Positions 35,708 through 46,266 are shown, counted from the stretch's first letter. The stretch: 61,638 nt of DNA from Amphritea sp. 1_MG-2023 (GCF_030547545.1 NZ_JAUOQE010000028.1:1-61638); one strand, 5' to 3'. Numbers and translations are program-made. Notes: generated from the sequence alone by a model not told the origin.

Positions 35708-38700
35708 GTGACGATGCGCACGCTACTCCCCTCCCGCGAACCGACCACATCGATACGTAGCGCCATCTGTTCTTTCAACTCAGAGACATGGGAGATAATG
35801 CCAATCGCCCGTCCCGTTGACTGTAAATCGATCAAGGCATTAATGGCCAACTGCAACGACTCTTGATCCAAACTGCCAAAGCCTTCATCAATAAATAGCG
35901 TATCCAATTGAATGCCGCCCGAACGTTGCTGCACCACCTCCGATAATGCGAGGGCAAGGGATAACGATGCCATGAATGACTCGCCGCCCGACAAAGTAGC
36001 GACCGGACGCACTTTACCGGTAAAGGCATCATCAATGGCTAAATCGAGCCCTGCTGTGACATTGCGCTTTTGCGATTGCTCATTCTGTCGCACCAAACGA
36101 TACTGTCCTTTACTCATCAGATGTAATCGCTGACTGGCTACTCCCAGTACCGTATCCAATAATGTGCCCAACACAAACCGTTCAAGACTCACCCGCACAT
36201 TACCCTGCCCAGATGCGGCTTTAGCCAATGCACCCACCACCTCATATTTTTCACGGATATTTTTTTGCCGGGTTTTAATCTCCGCTATTTTGGCTTCGAT
36301 GCCTTGCAGTCGAGCCAGCTCGGTTGTGATACCCAGCCAATAATCATCCGCTCGCTTAAATGCCGTTTTCGCCTGCTCAACCACGACAGTAATATTCTCA
36401 AGATCCGGTTGGGCTTTCCCCTCTAGCCCCGCGTCCAGCATCTTGATCTGCGTCGCTAGCTGTTTAACTAAATCCTCATAATCGGCGACCGTTTGACGCA
36501 GCGCTTTAAGCTGCTCTCGCTCCAACAGTGCGGCTTCAAACTCAGCCTGAGAGGCAAACCCCGCTTTCAGTGCTTGCTCCCAAGCTATTGTTGCCGATTG
36601 CGTCTGTAGTGTCAGTTGAGATAACTGTGTATTAGCCTCTTCTAACCTAGCCCCCATTGCCGACAGTGCCTGTTGGCTCTTAGTATCGCTTGCCTGCGCT
36701 AATTGGTAGTCGCTATCGAGTGACTTAATGTGTCCTTGCAATTGCGCCAATGCGCTATTTAACGCCGCCAATGTTCGGTATTCATCTGGCAATTTATTTT
36801 CTAAGCTCTCTAACGCTTGTTTTGCAACGGCTGACTCAGCCAATGCTTGGCTCAGTGTCGTCGCCTGCTGCGAAATGGCATCATTCAACACGCTTAAATT
36901 CTGTTCATCGCGAATCAAGGTTTGCCTTAACACAAGTAACGCTTGCTCATCCTTCTCTGCCTGTTGCCATTGCGTTTCTAGCGCCGCTAACTGCTGCTTA
37001 AAGTGATCTAACTCGAGCGAGGCATCTTCACCTAATTGACCGATCAGCAGCTGAATCTGCTGTTCACATGTCTGTTGTAAACGCAGTGCATCCTGATAAT
37101 GCTTATCACTATGGTGATAAGCCTGCAATCGTTCTGTTTGCTCCGCGCGGGCAATATCCACATCGTCCTTCGTTGAGACAGCCTCATTCGTTGTCAATGT
37201 AGCGGGAGCCGGATGTTCGACGCTACCGCATACCGGGCAAGGGAGATCTTGTTCGAGCTTTGCCGCCAGAATAGCCGCCTGATTGCTAAACCAACGCATT
37301 TCAAGCTGATCGGCATGTTGTTCTGCCGCCTGAAACGCTGCTTTAGCAACATCGCGCTGACGCTCAGCCTCAGCTGTTTTAGTCTCTAAACGCTGTCGCA
37401 GAGTTTGCTGTTCACCTAACGTTTTTCGTTGTTCAAAAAGACTCTTAGCCGCATGGATCGACTGAACGATATTCGCTTTATCCTGTAGCCCTTGCTGACG
37501 CTGCTCTATTGCGTCTTTATGCCCCCGCACCTGCTCAATTAACGCTTGATAATCAGTCTTCTTTTGCGCGACTTCGCGCATAATAAGTTGTTCATTTTTT
37601 GTCACTTGAAGCAGCCGTACTTTCGCCTGCTCAAAATCACTTAAATCGGTTTGATAGCCTTTAAGCCGCTGTTCTTCAGTGATTAACGTATCCCGAGTTT
37701 TATAACGTGTGGTTACCTCAGCTAAGGCCGCTGCACTCTGTTCCGCCTGTTGCTTAGCGGTGACCAACTGCGTGTTAAGTTGCGCAATATTGTCGCGTTG
37801 TTCAACGAGTTTCGCCTGGCCGATTTGTACATCTCGCCACAGATGCGCAATTGCGTGGGCCGACTCCCCTTTGACGATGGTTTGTCTTAGCGCATTAATG
37901 TTATCCACAGCCGCTTGTTTCGCGTCAAGTTGCGCTTTTAAGCTTTGTCGCTGCTCAAACTGCGCCATCACCGCTTTGGCATCTCTCGCTTTTTGTAGCT
38001 CACCTTGTAGCCGCTCATCACACTGCTGTTTCTGTTCTGCCGCCAAAGCCAGCTGCGCTTCCTCCGCCTGTCGCTTTTCCACCAGCGCTTCCAGACTGTC
38101 GACATGGACATCAGCTAAAGCTTCTTCAATTCTCAGTTCAAACGCTCTATTTTCCTTCTCGATATTGCCAGCCTTATCTTTCAATAGGCTTTCTATCTGT
38201 TTATACAAACCGGTTTCGAATAACGTTGATAAAATCGCCTGACGATCGTCTGATTTTGCCAGCAATAACTCTCTGAATTTCCCTTGCGGCAACACCATCA
38301 CCTGACGAAATTGTTCAGCCGATAACCCGACTATCTCACGCACACGCTCATCGGCATCTTTTTTCTTTTTCGCCACCAAGGTTTTTTCAGTGCCATCCGC
38401 TAAGACTTCTAGCAGGTGTGCCGAGGCCTTCTCTTCGGTTTCCCCATGACCCCGTTTGGCGGGGCGCATCTGCGTCGGCACGCGGCTAATACGATAGGTT
38501 TTGTCTTTAATGCTAAAGGTCAGCGTCACATAGGTTAAATCATCGGCAGCGGCAAAATCGCATCTTAGGCCCTGCTCTTTGCGTTCAGTGTCCGTCGTTT
38601 CGCCGTAGAGAGCATAGCAAATACCATGCAAAATAGAGGACTTTCCGGCCCCTGTTGGGCCATCAATCAAAAACAGAGGGTTATCTCCGAGATCATCAAA

Positions 38701-38763
38701 GCGGATGATTTGCTGACCCGCAAACGGTCCAAATGCCTGAAGTTCGAGTGTGTTCAGTTTCAT
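35704..38763 (-). CDS. sbcC: Exonuclease SbcCD, ATPase subunit SbcC
   Basis: SbcC is the SMC-like ATPase of the SbcCD (Mre11-Rad50-type) nuclease that cuts DNA hairpins and blocked ends. At 1019 aa it has Walker A GPTGAGKSSIL near residue 36, two long coiled coils, a zinc hook with CPVC in the middle, the ABC signature TLSGGESFMASLSLAL, and Walker B LFIDEGFGSLD. Its start overlaps the sbcD stop by 4 nt. Confidence 0.97.
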   Translation of the reverse strand: MKLNTLELQAFGPFAGQQIIRFDDLGDNPLFLIDGPTGAGKSSILHGICYALYGETTDTERKEQGLRCDFAAADDLTYVTLTFSIKDKTYRISRVPTQMRPAKRGHGETEEKASAHLLEVLADGTEKTLVAKKKKDADERVREIVGLSAEQFRQVMVLPQGKFRELLLAKSDDRQAILSTLFETGLYKQIESLLKDKAGNIEKENRAFELRIEEALADVHVDSLEALVEKRQAEEAQLALAAEQKQQCDERLQGELQKARDAKAVMAQFEQRQSLKAQLDAKQAAVDNINALRQTIVKGESAHAIAHLWRDVQIGQAKLVEQRDNIAQLNTQLVTAKQQAEQSAAALAEVTTRYKTRDTLITEEQRLKGYQTDLSDFEQAKVRLLQVTKNEQLIMREVAQKKTDYQALIEQVRGHKDAIEQRQQGLQDKANIVQSIHAAKSLFEQRKTLGEQQTLRQRLETKTAEAERQRDVAKAAFQAAEQHADQLEMRWFSNQAAILAAKLEQDLPCPVCGSVEHPAPATLTTNEAVSTKDDVDIARAEQTERLQAYHHSDKHYQDALRLQQTCEQQIQLLIGQLGEDASLELDHFKQQLAALETQWQQAEKDEQALLVLRQTLIRDEQNLSVLNDAISQQATTLSQALAESAVAKQALESLENKLPDEYRTLAALNSALAQLQGHIKSLDSDYQLAQASDTKSQQALSAMGARLEEANTQLSQLTLQTQSATIAWEQALKAGFASQAEFEAALLEREQLKALRQTVADYEDLVKQLATQIKMLDAGLEGKAQPDLENITVVVEQAKTAFKRADDYWLGITTELARLQGIEAKIAEIKTRQKNIREKYEVVGALAKAASGQGNVRVSLERFVLGTLLDTVLGVASQRLHLMSKGQYRLVRQNEQSQKRNVTAGLDLAIDDAFTGKVRPVATLSGGESFMASLSLALALSEVVQQRSGGIQLDTLFIDEGFGSLDQESLQLAINALIDLQSTGRAIGIISHVSELKEQMALRIDVVGSREGSSVRIVT

Positions 38764-39908
38764 TCTGTGCCCACCAATACCTGTTTAGCTTCAGCAATAG
38801 TCGTGGTTAATAACTCAGTCTGCGCGGCCGACAAATCATCCCCCATCACCTGCTCAAAGAAATCCTCAAACACCTCCAGTTCGGTTTTTTGATTGCCTGC
38901 GGTGGTCACCAAACGATTGCCACTCGACACCGCAAAACTCAATCGTTCTAACTGCAAGACATTAAGGTATACCGCGCGCAACTGCCCCATCGGATCTAAT
39001 ATGTCTTTGCTATCGGTTAACTTGATCAATAGATAATCGTCCGCCCGTGGATCGGTGCGTGCCGCACTAATAATATCCTCCAACAAACCTTCTAACACTC
39101 TGAGCTCTCTTTTAGGTGTGAGCGGTAAATGTTCGAATGAGGTCTCACCGGTAGGGGCAATATCCACCAGCGTCACCCCTTTAGATTGCTTATACTCGGA
39201 AAACGAATATTTCATCAACGAACCGGAATAACGAATATGTTCATGGCCTTTATACTGCGGCCCATGCAGGTGCCCCAAGGCGACATAGTTGAAGTCGCTT
39301 AGCGGTTCATAACTGACACGATCAGCGCCGCCTATGGATAGCGGGCGTTCTGAATCGGATTCTTGTGCGCCATCGATAAAACAATGACTGATTAACACCG
39401 AGGCAATGCCTTCGGCGAGTTGCGGCTTAATTTTATCAACGAGGTAGGTATGTGCCTCATCATAGCTGCGCACATCACAGTCAAACGCCTCGCGCACTTC
39501 AACCGGATCATGATAGGGAATGCCATAAAAACGCACGGTTTGATCCCCCGAGGTAATCTCGATCGGAGTATCAATAGCGTCAATATCACTCAAGATATAG
39601 ACACCGGCTCCCTGCATATATTGTGCGCCAAACCGCAACCGTTTAGCGCTATCATGATTACCGGAGATCATAATCACAGGAATCTTCAGTGTGGCGGTAA
39701 AATCGGCTAAAAAACGATTTAAGGCATCTACGGCATCGGCAGGCGGCACCGACCGATCAAAAATATCACCCGCCACCACTAGCGCATCCACATGATGCGT
39801 CAACGCGAAGTGCTTAAGCTGCTGTAACACATAGAGCTGATCATCCAACAGCGAGATATTTTGAAATAACCGACCTATATGCCAGTCTGAGGTATGTATA
39901 AATTTCAT
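38760..39908 (-). CDS. sbcD: Exonuclease SbcCD, nuclease subunit SbcD
   Basis: This 382-aa Mre11-type nuclease has the metallophosphoesterase motifs HTSDWHIGRLF, VVAGDIFDR, MISGNHDSAKR, and FDCDV/ALGHLHGPQ in order. It binds two Mn ions. Translation is coupled to sbcC. A HEPN-domain gene lies 39 bp upstream on the same strand. Confidence 0.97.
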   Translation of the reverse strand: MKFIHTSDWHIGRLFQNISLLDDQLYVLQQLKHFALTHHVDALVVAGDIFDRSVPPADAVDALNRFLADFTATLKIPVIMISGNHDSAKRLRFGAQYMQGAGVYILSDIDAIDTPIEITSGDQTVRFYGIPYHDPVEVREAFDCDVRSYDEAHTYLVDKIKPQLAEGIASVLISHCFIDGAQESDSERPLSIGGADRVSYEPLSDFNYVALGHLHGPQYKGHEHIRYSGSLMKYSFSEYKQSKGVTLVDIAPTGETSFEHLPLTPKRELRVLEGLLEDIISAARTDPRADDYLLIKLTDSKDILDPMGQLRAVYLNVLQLERLSFAVSSGNRLVTTAGNQKTELEVFEDFFEQVMGDDLSAAQTELLTTTIAEAKQVLVGTE

Positions 39909-39947
39909 TAATTCATTCCATGAGTCAACGCGTTGACGTCATCTCAT

Positions 39948-40604
39948 TCAATCATCTGCTAAAAAAGGGTAAAAGGCATCGCCCCAGAGCTGTTCTGGGT
40001 GATCCATCATTAAATCGATAACAACAGGAATCACCTTCGACAACAATGCGATACAGTCATTTAACTGAGCACGATTGGCCTGACTATTCCAGGTAGCACC
40101 GCCATGAATAATTTGATTGCGTAAGGTATAGATACGTCTAAAAACGACCGATAGCACGGCGACCGTATCACGCCGTCCGAGTGCCGTTGAGGCTTTACGC
40201 TTAGAGGTTTGAAAACGCGTTTGCCACTCAGTTTCGGGGATTTTCCCATTCTGATAGTCCCAAAAAGGCTGAAAAATATACGGATTATTCAGTAATACAC
40301 GAATCGAACTGGAAAATTCCGCCCAGACCGAATGATATAGCCGATCGTCACTATCGAGATCCACCAGCTTTTTAAAAAAGGCTTCAAACATTCCTTTCTC
40401 TGTGGTTCGATATTGCTCTTCGATATCCGTGGCATACGCCGCATTAAATGATATCCACAGAAAAATAAACTGCCCATCTGCATCATCATGACTATGCTCG
40501 GCTCGATCGAGCCAACTCAACGCGCGATGCGTTCGTAACGACAAATTGAGATGAAATCCCTTTCGCAACGCGCGATGCTTCTGTTTCAGTTGCCTATGCG
40601 TCAT
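39948..40604 (-). CDS. HEPN-domain protein (Apea-like)
   Basis: The 218-aa protein is all-helical. GQFIFLWISFNAAYATD near residue 48 and RNQIIHGGATW (Arg162 to His167, the R-x4-H motif) match Apea-like HEPN proteins, a fold widespread in RNases, toxin-antitoxin and defence systems. An active RNase site is possible but not shown. It is the first gene of a likely sbcDC operon. The role is unknown; the position suggests a link to DNA-break or phage response. Confidence 0.8.
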   Translation of the reverse strand: MTHRQLKQKHRALRKGFHLNLSLRTHRALSWLDRAEHSHDDADGQFIFLWISFNAAYATDIEEQYRTTEKGMFEAFFKKLVDLDSDDRLYHSVWAEFSSSIRVLLNNPYIFQPFWDYQNGKIPETEWQTRFQTSKRKASTALGRRDTVAVLSVVFRRIYTLRNQIIHGGATWNSQANRAQLNDCIALLSKVIPVVIDLMMDHPEQLWGDAFYPFLADD

Positions 40605-40691
40605 ATAACCCCCTGTCTGATAAATCCATCTACCCTGACGCTCACTGCACGTCGCCAGCAGCAGCCTCTCGGTAGCCTAGGCAACACACCG

Positions 40692-41591
40692 TCATGACGC
40701 TGTATCAGGCGAAGTCTCTTGCGCAAACGTCTGCCATATCATGCTCGCGACCGGCCCTAAACTATCTTCCAAATTACGAATCAAGCGTACTTCCCCTGTG
40801 ACACTATATTCAACATCTTTTGGCGTTAAACGCATTAACTCACCACGCTCAAGCTCGTCTTTGACTAAGTGTTCAGGCACATACCCCCAGCCTAAGCCAG
40901 CCAACAACAACTGTTTCACGGTGAAGCTATCCTCGGCTTTCCAACGACGCACGCCTTTATCCAACATTAAGCTATCCGAATCAAAGCTAAAAGGACTGGT
41001 CTCAAGTGTTAAGTGAACCTGTGATTTTAACTGCTCAGAATGGATCACGGGGCCATCGGGAAACAGTTCGGGGGCAGCCACCATGAGCACACGAAAATGC
41101 CCAATCGGTAGGGTATCGAAATCACCGGCCGCATAAAATGTCGGCCACCACGGGCTAACCACGAGATCGGCCTGCCCATGTTGCAACATATCCAGCGCCC
41201 CGAAGCGCGATTTTTCCGAAATTTTAAACTCGGTTGATGGATATTGCTGCTGACACTGTTTCAATACCTGCAATATGTGTGAGTAGGGACAGGCTTGATC
41301 AAAGGCAAATCGAATCAATGGCTCATTTCCAGCCCCTAAATGTTGGCCTAGCGAGCTTAGCTGCTGGCTATTCAGTAGCAGCTCTTGCGCCTTGCGGTAA
41401 AAAGAACGGCCCTCTTCCGTTAAGCTCAGACGATAGCTATTGCGGTTAAGGATTTTAAAACCGTATTCCTGTTCCAGCTTTTTAATCGCCATCGATAATG
41501 CTGGCTGAGTTTTATGTAAGCTGTCAGCGGCCAACTTGAGCGAGCCACATTCAACAATACGGCTGAGCGTTTGTAATTGATCGAGAGTCAT
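40692..41591 (-). CDS. LysR-family transcriptional regulator
   Basis: About 299 aa from MTLDQLQTLSRIVECGSLKL; a slightly longer start at 41609 is possible. It has the N-terminal helix-turn-helix (LAADSLHKTQPALSMAIKKL) and a LysR substrate-binding domain. It is divergent from the RND efflux pair at 41810 and probably regulates it. Confidence 0.93.
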   Translation of the reverse strand: MTLDQLQTLSRIVECGSLKLAADSLHKTQPALSMAIKKLEQEYGFKILNRNSYRLSLTEEGRSFYRKAQELLLNSQQLSSLGQHLGAGNEPLIRFAFDQACPYSHILQVLKQCQQQYPSTEFKISEKSRFGALDMLQHGQADLVVSPWWPTFYAAGDFDTLPIGHFRVLMVAAPELFPDGPVIHSEQLKSQVHLTLETSPFSFDSDSLMLDKGVRRWKAEDSFTVKQLLLAGLGWGYVPEHLVKDELERGELMRLTPKDVEYSVTGEVRLIRNLEDSLGPVASMIWQTFAQETSPDTAS

Positions 41592-41615
41592 ATAAATTTT
41601 ACTTAACAACTTAGC

Positions 41616-41632
41616 AATATTTAATGAATATT
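41616..41632. promoter_or_regulatory. Candidate LysR operator between regulator and efflux genes
   Basis: AATATT-N5-AATATT forms a 17-bp dyad containing a T-N11-A core, the LysR site pattern. It lies 25 bp upstream of the LysR gene and 178 bp before the efflux operon. It is AT-rich, so chance occurrence is possible. Confidence 0.4.
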
Positions 41633-41809
41633 ATTTAACCAGAATCTAACATATATTTCACCGTGCAATAGCTGAAATACCCTCCTCAGCATCCACTATC
41701 ACGGGGCTGTGATGCAATCATTAGACAGATCCCAGAAAATTTCATCTCAATCCGCGCGCGATAAGCCCTTATTAGGTTTATTCACCGGCAACATTTTTAG
41801 AGGTTTACC

Positions 41810-42907
41810 ATGCAGGTTTTATTTCGGCTGACCCCGATTTCTATTCTGGCATTCCTAATGGTTCTGACAGGTTGCAGTGACAATCATGACGCCGTTACGA
41901 CAGCGGATATCATCAGGCCGGCAAAAATATTTCAAGTCGCTAATCCAACGTTAACCGATATCCGTAGTTTTCCGGCGGAGGTGGAAGCGAATGGCGATTC
42001 CAAATTAGCTTTTCGTGTCAATGGACAAGTGGCTGAAGTGCTCGTCAGACCCGGCCATAAAGTACAACAAGGTCAATTGTTGGCACGGCTCGATCAACAA
42101 GATTACAAACTATCCCTTGATGATCGACAAGCCCGCTATCAACTCGCTAATTCTCAATTTGAACGGGCTAAAACCATGCTTGAACGTAAACTCATCTCGC
42201 AATCGAGTTACGATGAAGCCAGTGCTGAACTAAAAGTGGCCTTAACCTCCTATAATGTGGCCAAAACAAACTTAGAATACACCTACCTGCGAGCGCCCTT
42301 CAGTGGCACGATTGCTAAGGTAGAGATCGATCAGCATGAAAACATTCAGGCGAATCAAACGGTCTTGTTGCTACAAACCAGCGATCATATTGATATCACT
42401 ATTCAGTTGCCTGAAAATATTATCTCGCGAGTTAAAGCCGATACCGACTATCAACCCACCGTAGTGTTTGACACCCATCCCGATCAATCCTTTCTCGTCG
42501 AGGTAAAGGAATGGGATACTCAAGCCGATCCATCGACCCTGACCTACAAAGTCGTTTTCTCCATGCCGACACCCACCTCGTTTAATGTGCTGCCGGGGAT
42601 GGCTGCGAGTATCAAAATCGATGTTTCAAAAGTGACTGATCTGAATAACACCCGCTTAATGTTACCGGTTGGCGCGGTGTTCGTTGCCGAAGGTGCGTCA
42701 CTATCGGATCGCAGCCGCTTTATCTGGAAATATGATCCTCAGACGCAACAAGTTCATCAAGCTAAGGTGACTGTCGGTGAAATCACGCAACAAGGTATTG
42801 TGATTGAAAGCGGCATAGTGCCCGGCGATCAAGTGATCGCGGTCGGTGCAAGCTTCCTCAGCGAAGGTCAGAAAGTGCGACCTTGGACTCGTGAAGCGGG
42901 GCTCTAA
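41810..42907 (+). CDS. RND efflux membrane-fusion (periplasmic adaptor) lipoprotein
   Basis: The 365-aa adaptor has a lipoprotein signal with lipobox LTGC (Cys22), then the barrel-sandwich hybrid (VNGQVAEVLVRPGHKVQQGQ), a helical hairpin and the RAPFSGTIAKVEIDQ segment. It links an RND pump to an outer-membrane channel. No TolC gene is nearby. It is 2 bp upstream of the pump gene. Confidence 0.95.
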   Translation: MQVLFRLTPISILAFLMVLTGCSDNHDAVTTADIIRPAKIFQVANPTLTDIRSFPAEVEANGDSKLAFRVNGQVAEVLVRPGHKVQQGQLLARLDQQDYKLSLDDRQARYQLANSQFERAKTMLERKLISQSSYDEASAELKVALTSYNVAKTNLEYTYLRAPFSGTIAKVEIDQHENIQANQTVLLLQTSDHIDITIQLPENIISRVKADTDYQPTVVFDTHPDQSFLVEVKEWDTQADPSTLTYKVVFSMPTPTSFNVLPGMAASIKIDVSKVTDLNNTRLMLPVGAVFVAEGASLSDRSRFIWKYDPQTQQVHQAKVTVGEITQQGIVIESGIVPGDQVIAVGASFLSEGQKVRPWTREAGL

Positions 42908-42909
42908 CG

Positions 42910-45900
42910 ATGAAGTTAACTGAATATTCGATTAAACGGCCAGTCACCAGTTGGATGTTTACCCTGATACTCTTGATTGGGGGCATCATCGCCTACAACG
43001 GCTTAGGTCGCTTAGAAGATCCATCTTTTACGATTAAACAAGCGATGATCACCACCGCCTACCCAGGTGCCTCGCCGAAACAGGTTGAAGAAGAGGTCAC
43101 TTACCCGCTGGAGAATGCCATCCAGCAACTGGCCTATGTGGATTACGTCACATCGATCTCATCGAACGGCTTATCGCAGATTATCATTGAGATGAAAAGC
43201 ACCTATCGCAAAGATGATCTACAACAAATATGGGACGCACTACGACGTAAGGTACATGACCTTGAAGCACAATTGCCCCCTGGCGTCGCAACCCCCACCG
43301 TGATTGATGAGTTTGGTGATGTCTATGGGGTTTTACTCGCCGTCAACGGTGAGGGTTATTCCTATGAAGAGTTAAACAACTATGTAGATTATCTGCGACG
43401 CGAGCTCGTGTTGATTAAAGGCGTGGGCAAAGTGACCGTTGCCGGTAAGCAGCAAGAAGAGGTCATGGTTGAGATAGCCCGAAATAAACTCTCGGCACTG
43501 GGTATATCCGCCAGCCGTATCTATCAACTCTTGCAAACCCAAAATCAAGTTTCCAACGCCGGTAGCGTCAACGTCGATAGTGAGTATATCCGCCTACACC
43601 CGACCGGCGAATTCGATAGTATCAAAGCGCTCGAAGGGCTACTCATTTCCAATCCTGGCACCTCTCAACTGGTCTATCTCGGCGACGTGGCCAGCATCAC
43701 CCGTGGCTATGCGGAGGTCCCCAGTAATATTATAAATTACAACAACCAGCAAGCATTACTGTTAGGCATCTCATTCAGTAGTGGCGTTAACGTCGTAGAG
43801 ATTGGTGAAGTTGTACAGCAGCGCATGGCTGAACTTGAATATATGCGCCCTGTCGGCATGGAGATCAGTAGCGTCTACAATCAGCCCGCAGAAGTCGATA
43901 ACTCGATGCAGTCATTCATGCTGAGTCTCGTGGAAGCGGTGGTTATCGTCATTGCCGTGCTGCTTATTTTTATGGGACTAAAAAGCGGCGTATTGATCGG
44001 CCTAATCCTGCTATTAACCGTGCTTGGCAGTTTTATCTTTATGAAACTGTTTGATATCGAACTGCAGCGTATTTCACTCGGCGCGTTGATTATCGCACTC
44101 GGTATGCTGGTCGATAACGCCATCGTCATTACCGAGGGTATTCTGATCGGCCTTAAAAAAGGTCAGACGAAGCTTCAAGCCGCGCTGGATATCACTCGAC
44201 AGACGAATTTACCCTTGCTCGGTGCAACCGTCATTGCTATCACCGCATTCGCGCCTATCGGCTTATCATCGGACGCCACTGGTGAGTTTGCCGGTAGCCT
44301 CTTTTGGGTTCTGTTTATCTCGTTATTGCTTAGTTGGGTCACCGCGATTACTCTGACGCCGTTTTTCGCCGACCTGATGTTTAAAGAGCGTCATCCGGCT
44401 GATCGTGCCGACGGGAGTGATGCCGAACTCTATCAAGGCTTCATTTTTACCACCTACAAAGGCCTACTACACCTATGTATGCGGTTTCGCCTGCTCACCA
44501 TGGTGTTGATGGCCGCGTTATTTGTCAGTGCGATTATCGGTTTCGGGCAGGTGAAGCAATCCTTCTTCCCGCCATCCAACACACCGATGTTTTATCTCGA
44601 TTACTGGCGCTACCAAGGGTCTGATATTCGCGCCACTCAAGCGGATATTGAATCCATCCAACGCTACCTAATGCAACAGCAGCGAGTCACGCAAGTCACC
44701 AGCACCACGGGCCGAGGCGCGCCACGGTTTATGCTCACCTATGCCCCTGAAAAATCTTATGCCGCTTTTGGTCAGTTGATTATTCGAGTACAGAATCGAG
44801 ACGCCTTACCCGACGTTATGGCCGACCTAAGACGTTATATGCTCGATAACTACCCTCAGGCGCAATACAAAGTTAAACAGATGGAGATAGGGCCCTCCAC
44901 GGATGCCAAAATAGAAGCCCGTTTCAGTGGCCCCGATCCCGATGAGTTGCGGCTGTTAGCCAGTCAAGCCATGACCATCATGCGATCAGATCCGGGCGCG
45001 CACAATATTCGTCATGATTGGCGTCAACGCACGAAAGTTATCCGCCCTCAATTTAATGAAGCGATGGCACGCCGCGTTGGCATCAGTAAACAGGATATTG
45101 ATCAGCTATTATTGTCGACGTTCTCGGGCCAGCAGGTAGGCCTTTACCGAGACGGCACCCAACTATTGCCGATTATCGCCAGAGCACCACAGGATGAACG
45201 CCTAACCATTGATAGCTTACCGGAGCTACAGGTGTATAGTCAGGCAACCAATGCTTATGTGCCGATCACTCAAGTGATCAACGGTTTTAAGACCGACTGG
45301 GAAGATTCGCTGATTATGCGTCGCGATCGTAAACGCACGATTACCGTGATGGCGGATCATGATGTCTTGGGTGATGAAACCGCTGCCACGCTGTTCAGTC
45401 GCGTTAAGCCCCGCATCGAAGCGATCCATTTACCGCCGGGCTATCAATTAGAATGGGGAGGCGAATATGAATCATCCCGTGACGCACAAGCGGCCCTGTT
45501 CGGCGGCTTACCTCTAGGTTACTTGTGTATGTTTATCATTACCGTATTGCTGTTTAACTCGGTGCGGGCGCCGCTAGTCATATGGGCAACCGTACCGCTA
45601 GCAGTTATCGGCGTGTCCTTCGGCTTACTGGTAATGAGTGCACCCTTTAGCTTTATGGCGCTGCTAGGCCTGCTGAGCCTCTCGGGTATGCTGATTAAAA
45701 ACGGTATTGTATTGGTGGATCAAATCAACCTTGAGTTATCCGAGGGTAAGGACCCCTACCTAGCGGTGTTCCACTCAGCCATCAGTCGTGTACGGCCGGT
45801 TGCCATGGCCGCTATCACCACGATTCTGGGGATGATTCCGCTGCTCTTCGATGTTTTCTTTCAATCGATGGCGGTCACCATCATGTTCGGCTTGGGCTTT

Positions 45901-45984
45901 GCGACGATACTGACACTCATTGTCGTCCCCGTGCTTTACACCCTCGTCTATCGCATACCGCCGCCCACGAAGCAAAAGGCATAA
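42910..45984 (+). CDS. RND-family efflux permease (AcrB/TriC-like)
   Basis: This 1024-aa inner-membrane pump has 12 helices and two large periplasmic loops. The start KLTEYSIKRPVTSWMFTLIL and GMLVDNAIVITEGI, which holds the conserved proton-relay Asp region, place it in the HAE1-like group. It expels hydrophobic compounds or drugs; the substrate cannot be read from sequence. Its regulator is the divergent LysR gene. Confidence 0.95.
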   Translation: MKLTEYSIKRPVTSWMFTLILLIGGIIAYNGLGRLEDPSFTIKQAMITTAYPGASPKQVEEEVTYPLENAIQQLAYVDYVTSISSNGLSQIIIEMKSTYRKDDLQQIWDALRRKVHDLEAQLPPGVATPTVIDEFGDVYGVLLAVNGEGYSYEELNNYVDYLRRELVLIKGVGKVTVAGKQQEEVMVEIARNKLSALGISASRIYQLLQTQNQVSNAGSVNVDSEYIRLHPTGEFDSIKALEGLLISNPGTSQLVYLGDVASITRGYAEVPSNIINYNNQQALLLGISFSSGVNVVEIGEVVQQRMAELEYMRPVGMEISSVYNQPAEVDNSMQSFMLSLVEAVVIVIAVLLIFMGLKSGVLIGLILLLTVLGSFIFMKLFDIELQRISLGALIIALGMLVDNAIVITEGILIGLKKGQTKLQAALDITRQTNLPLLGATVIAITAFAPIGLSSDATGEFAGSLFWVLFISLLLSWVTAITLTPFFADLMFKERHPADRADGSDAELYQGFIFTTYKGLLHLCMRFRLLTMVLMAALFVSAIIGFGQVKQSFFPPSNTPMFYLDYWRYQGSDIRATQADIESIQRYLMQQQRVTQVTSTTGRGAPRFMLTYAPEKSYAAFGQLIIRVQNRDALPDVMADLRRYMLDNYPQAQYKVKQMEIGPSTDAKIEARFSGPDPDELRLLASQAMTIMRSDPGAHNIRHDWRQRTKVIRPQFNEAMARRVGISKQDIDQLLLSTFSGQQVGLYRDGTQLLPIIARAPQDERLTIDSLPELQVYSQATNAYVPITQVINGFKTDWEDSLIMRRDRKRTITVMADHDVLGDETAATLFSRVKPRIEAIHLPPGYQLEWGGEYESSRDAQAALFGGLPLGYLCMFIITVLLFNSVRAPLVIWATVPLAVIGVSFGLLVMSAPFSFMALLGLLSLSGMLIKNGIVLVDQINLELSEGKDPYLAVFHSAISRVRPVAMAAITTILGMIPLLFDVFFQSMAVTIMFGLGFATILTLIVVPVLYTLVYRIPPPTKQKA

Positions 45985-46086
45985 CCCCTGTAACTGATGA
46001 CGCTAAGGCGAGACGCACACGTCATCAGTTACGCTTTCAAGCGCTGTTTCAGCAGCGCTTTTGATACACCTCAACAGCATCGCGAG

Positions 46087-46266
46087 TTATTCGATACTAA
46101 CCAACAACTCATGCCCAACCACCTCATCGATTACATCATAAGCGATCCGGTATTCTTTCCCTTCAAACTTAACCACGGCATAGTCGTAGCACATTTTTAA
46201 AATGATACAGTTAGCAACACTGTCACCTTTGGCCACACGAATGATATTGCGATTATGAAGCAGCAT
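46087..46266 (-). CDS. Small hypothetical protein (59 aa)
   Basis: A short minus-strand frame starts at ATG 46266 with AAGGA 7 nt upstream and stops at 46087. The product begins MLLHNRNIIRVAKG and contains VVKFEGKEYRIAYDVIDEVV, a compact beta-rich pattern. No known family was recognised. The good ribosome-binding site and regular composition support a real gene. Confidence 0.65.
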   Translation of the reverse strand: MLLHNRNIIRVAKGDSVANCIILKMCYDYAVVKFEGKEYRIAYDVIDEVVGHELLVSIE

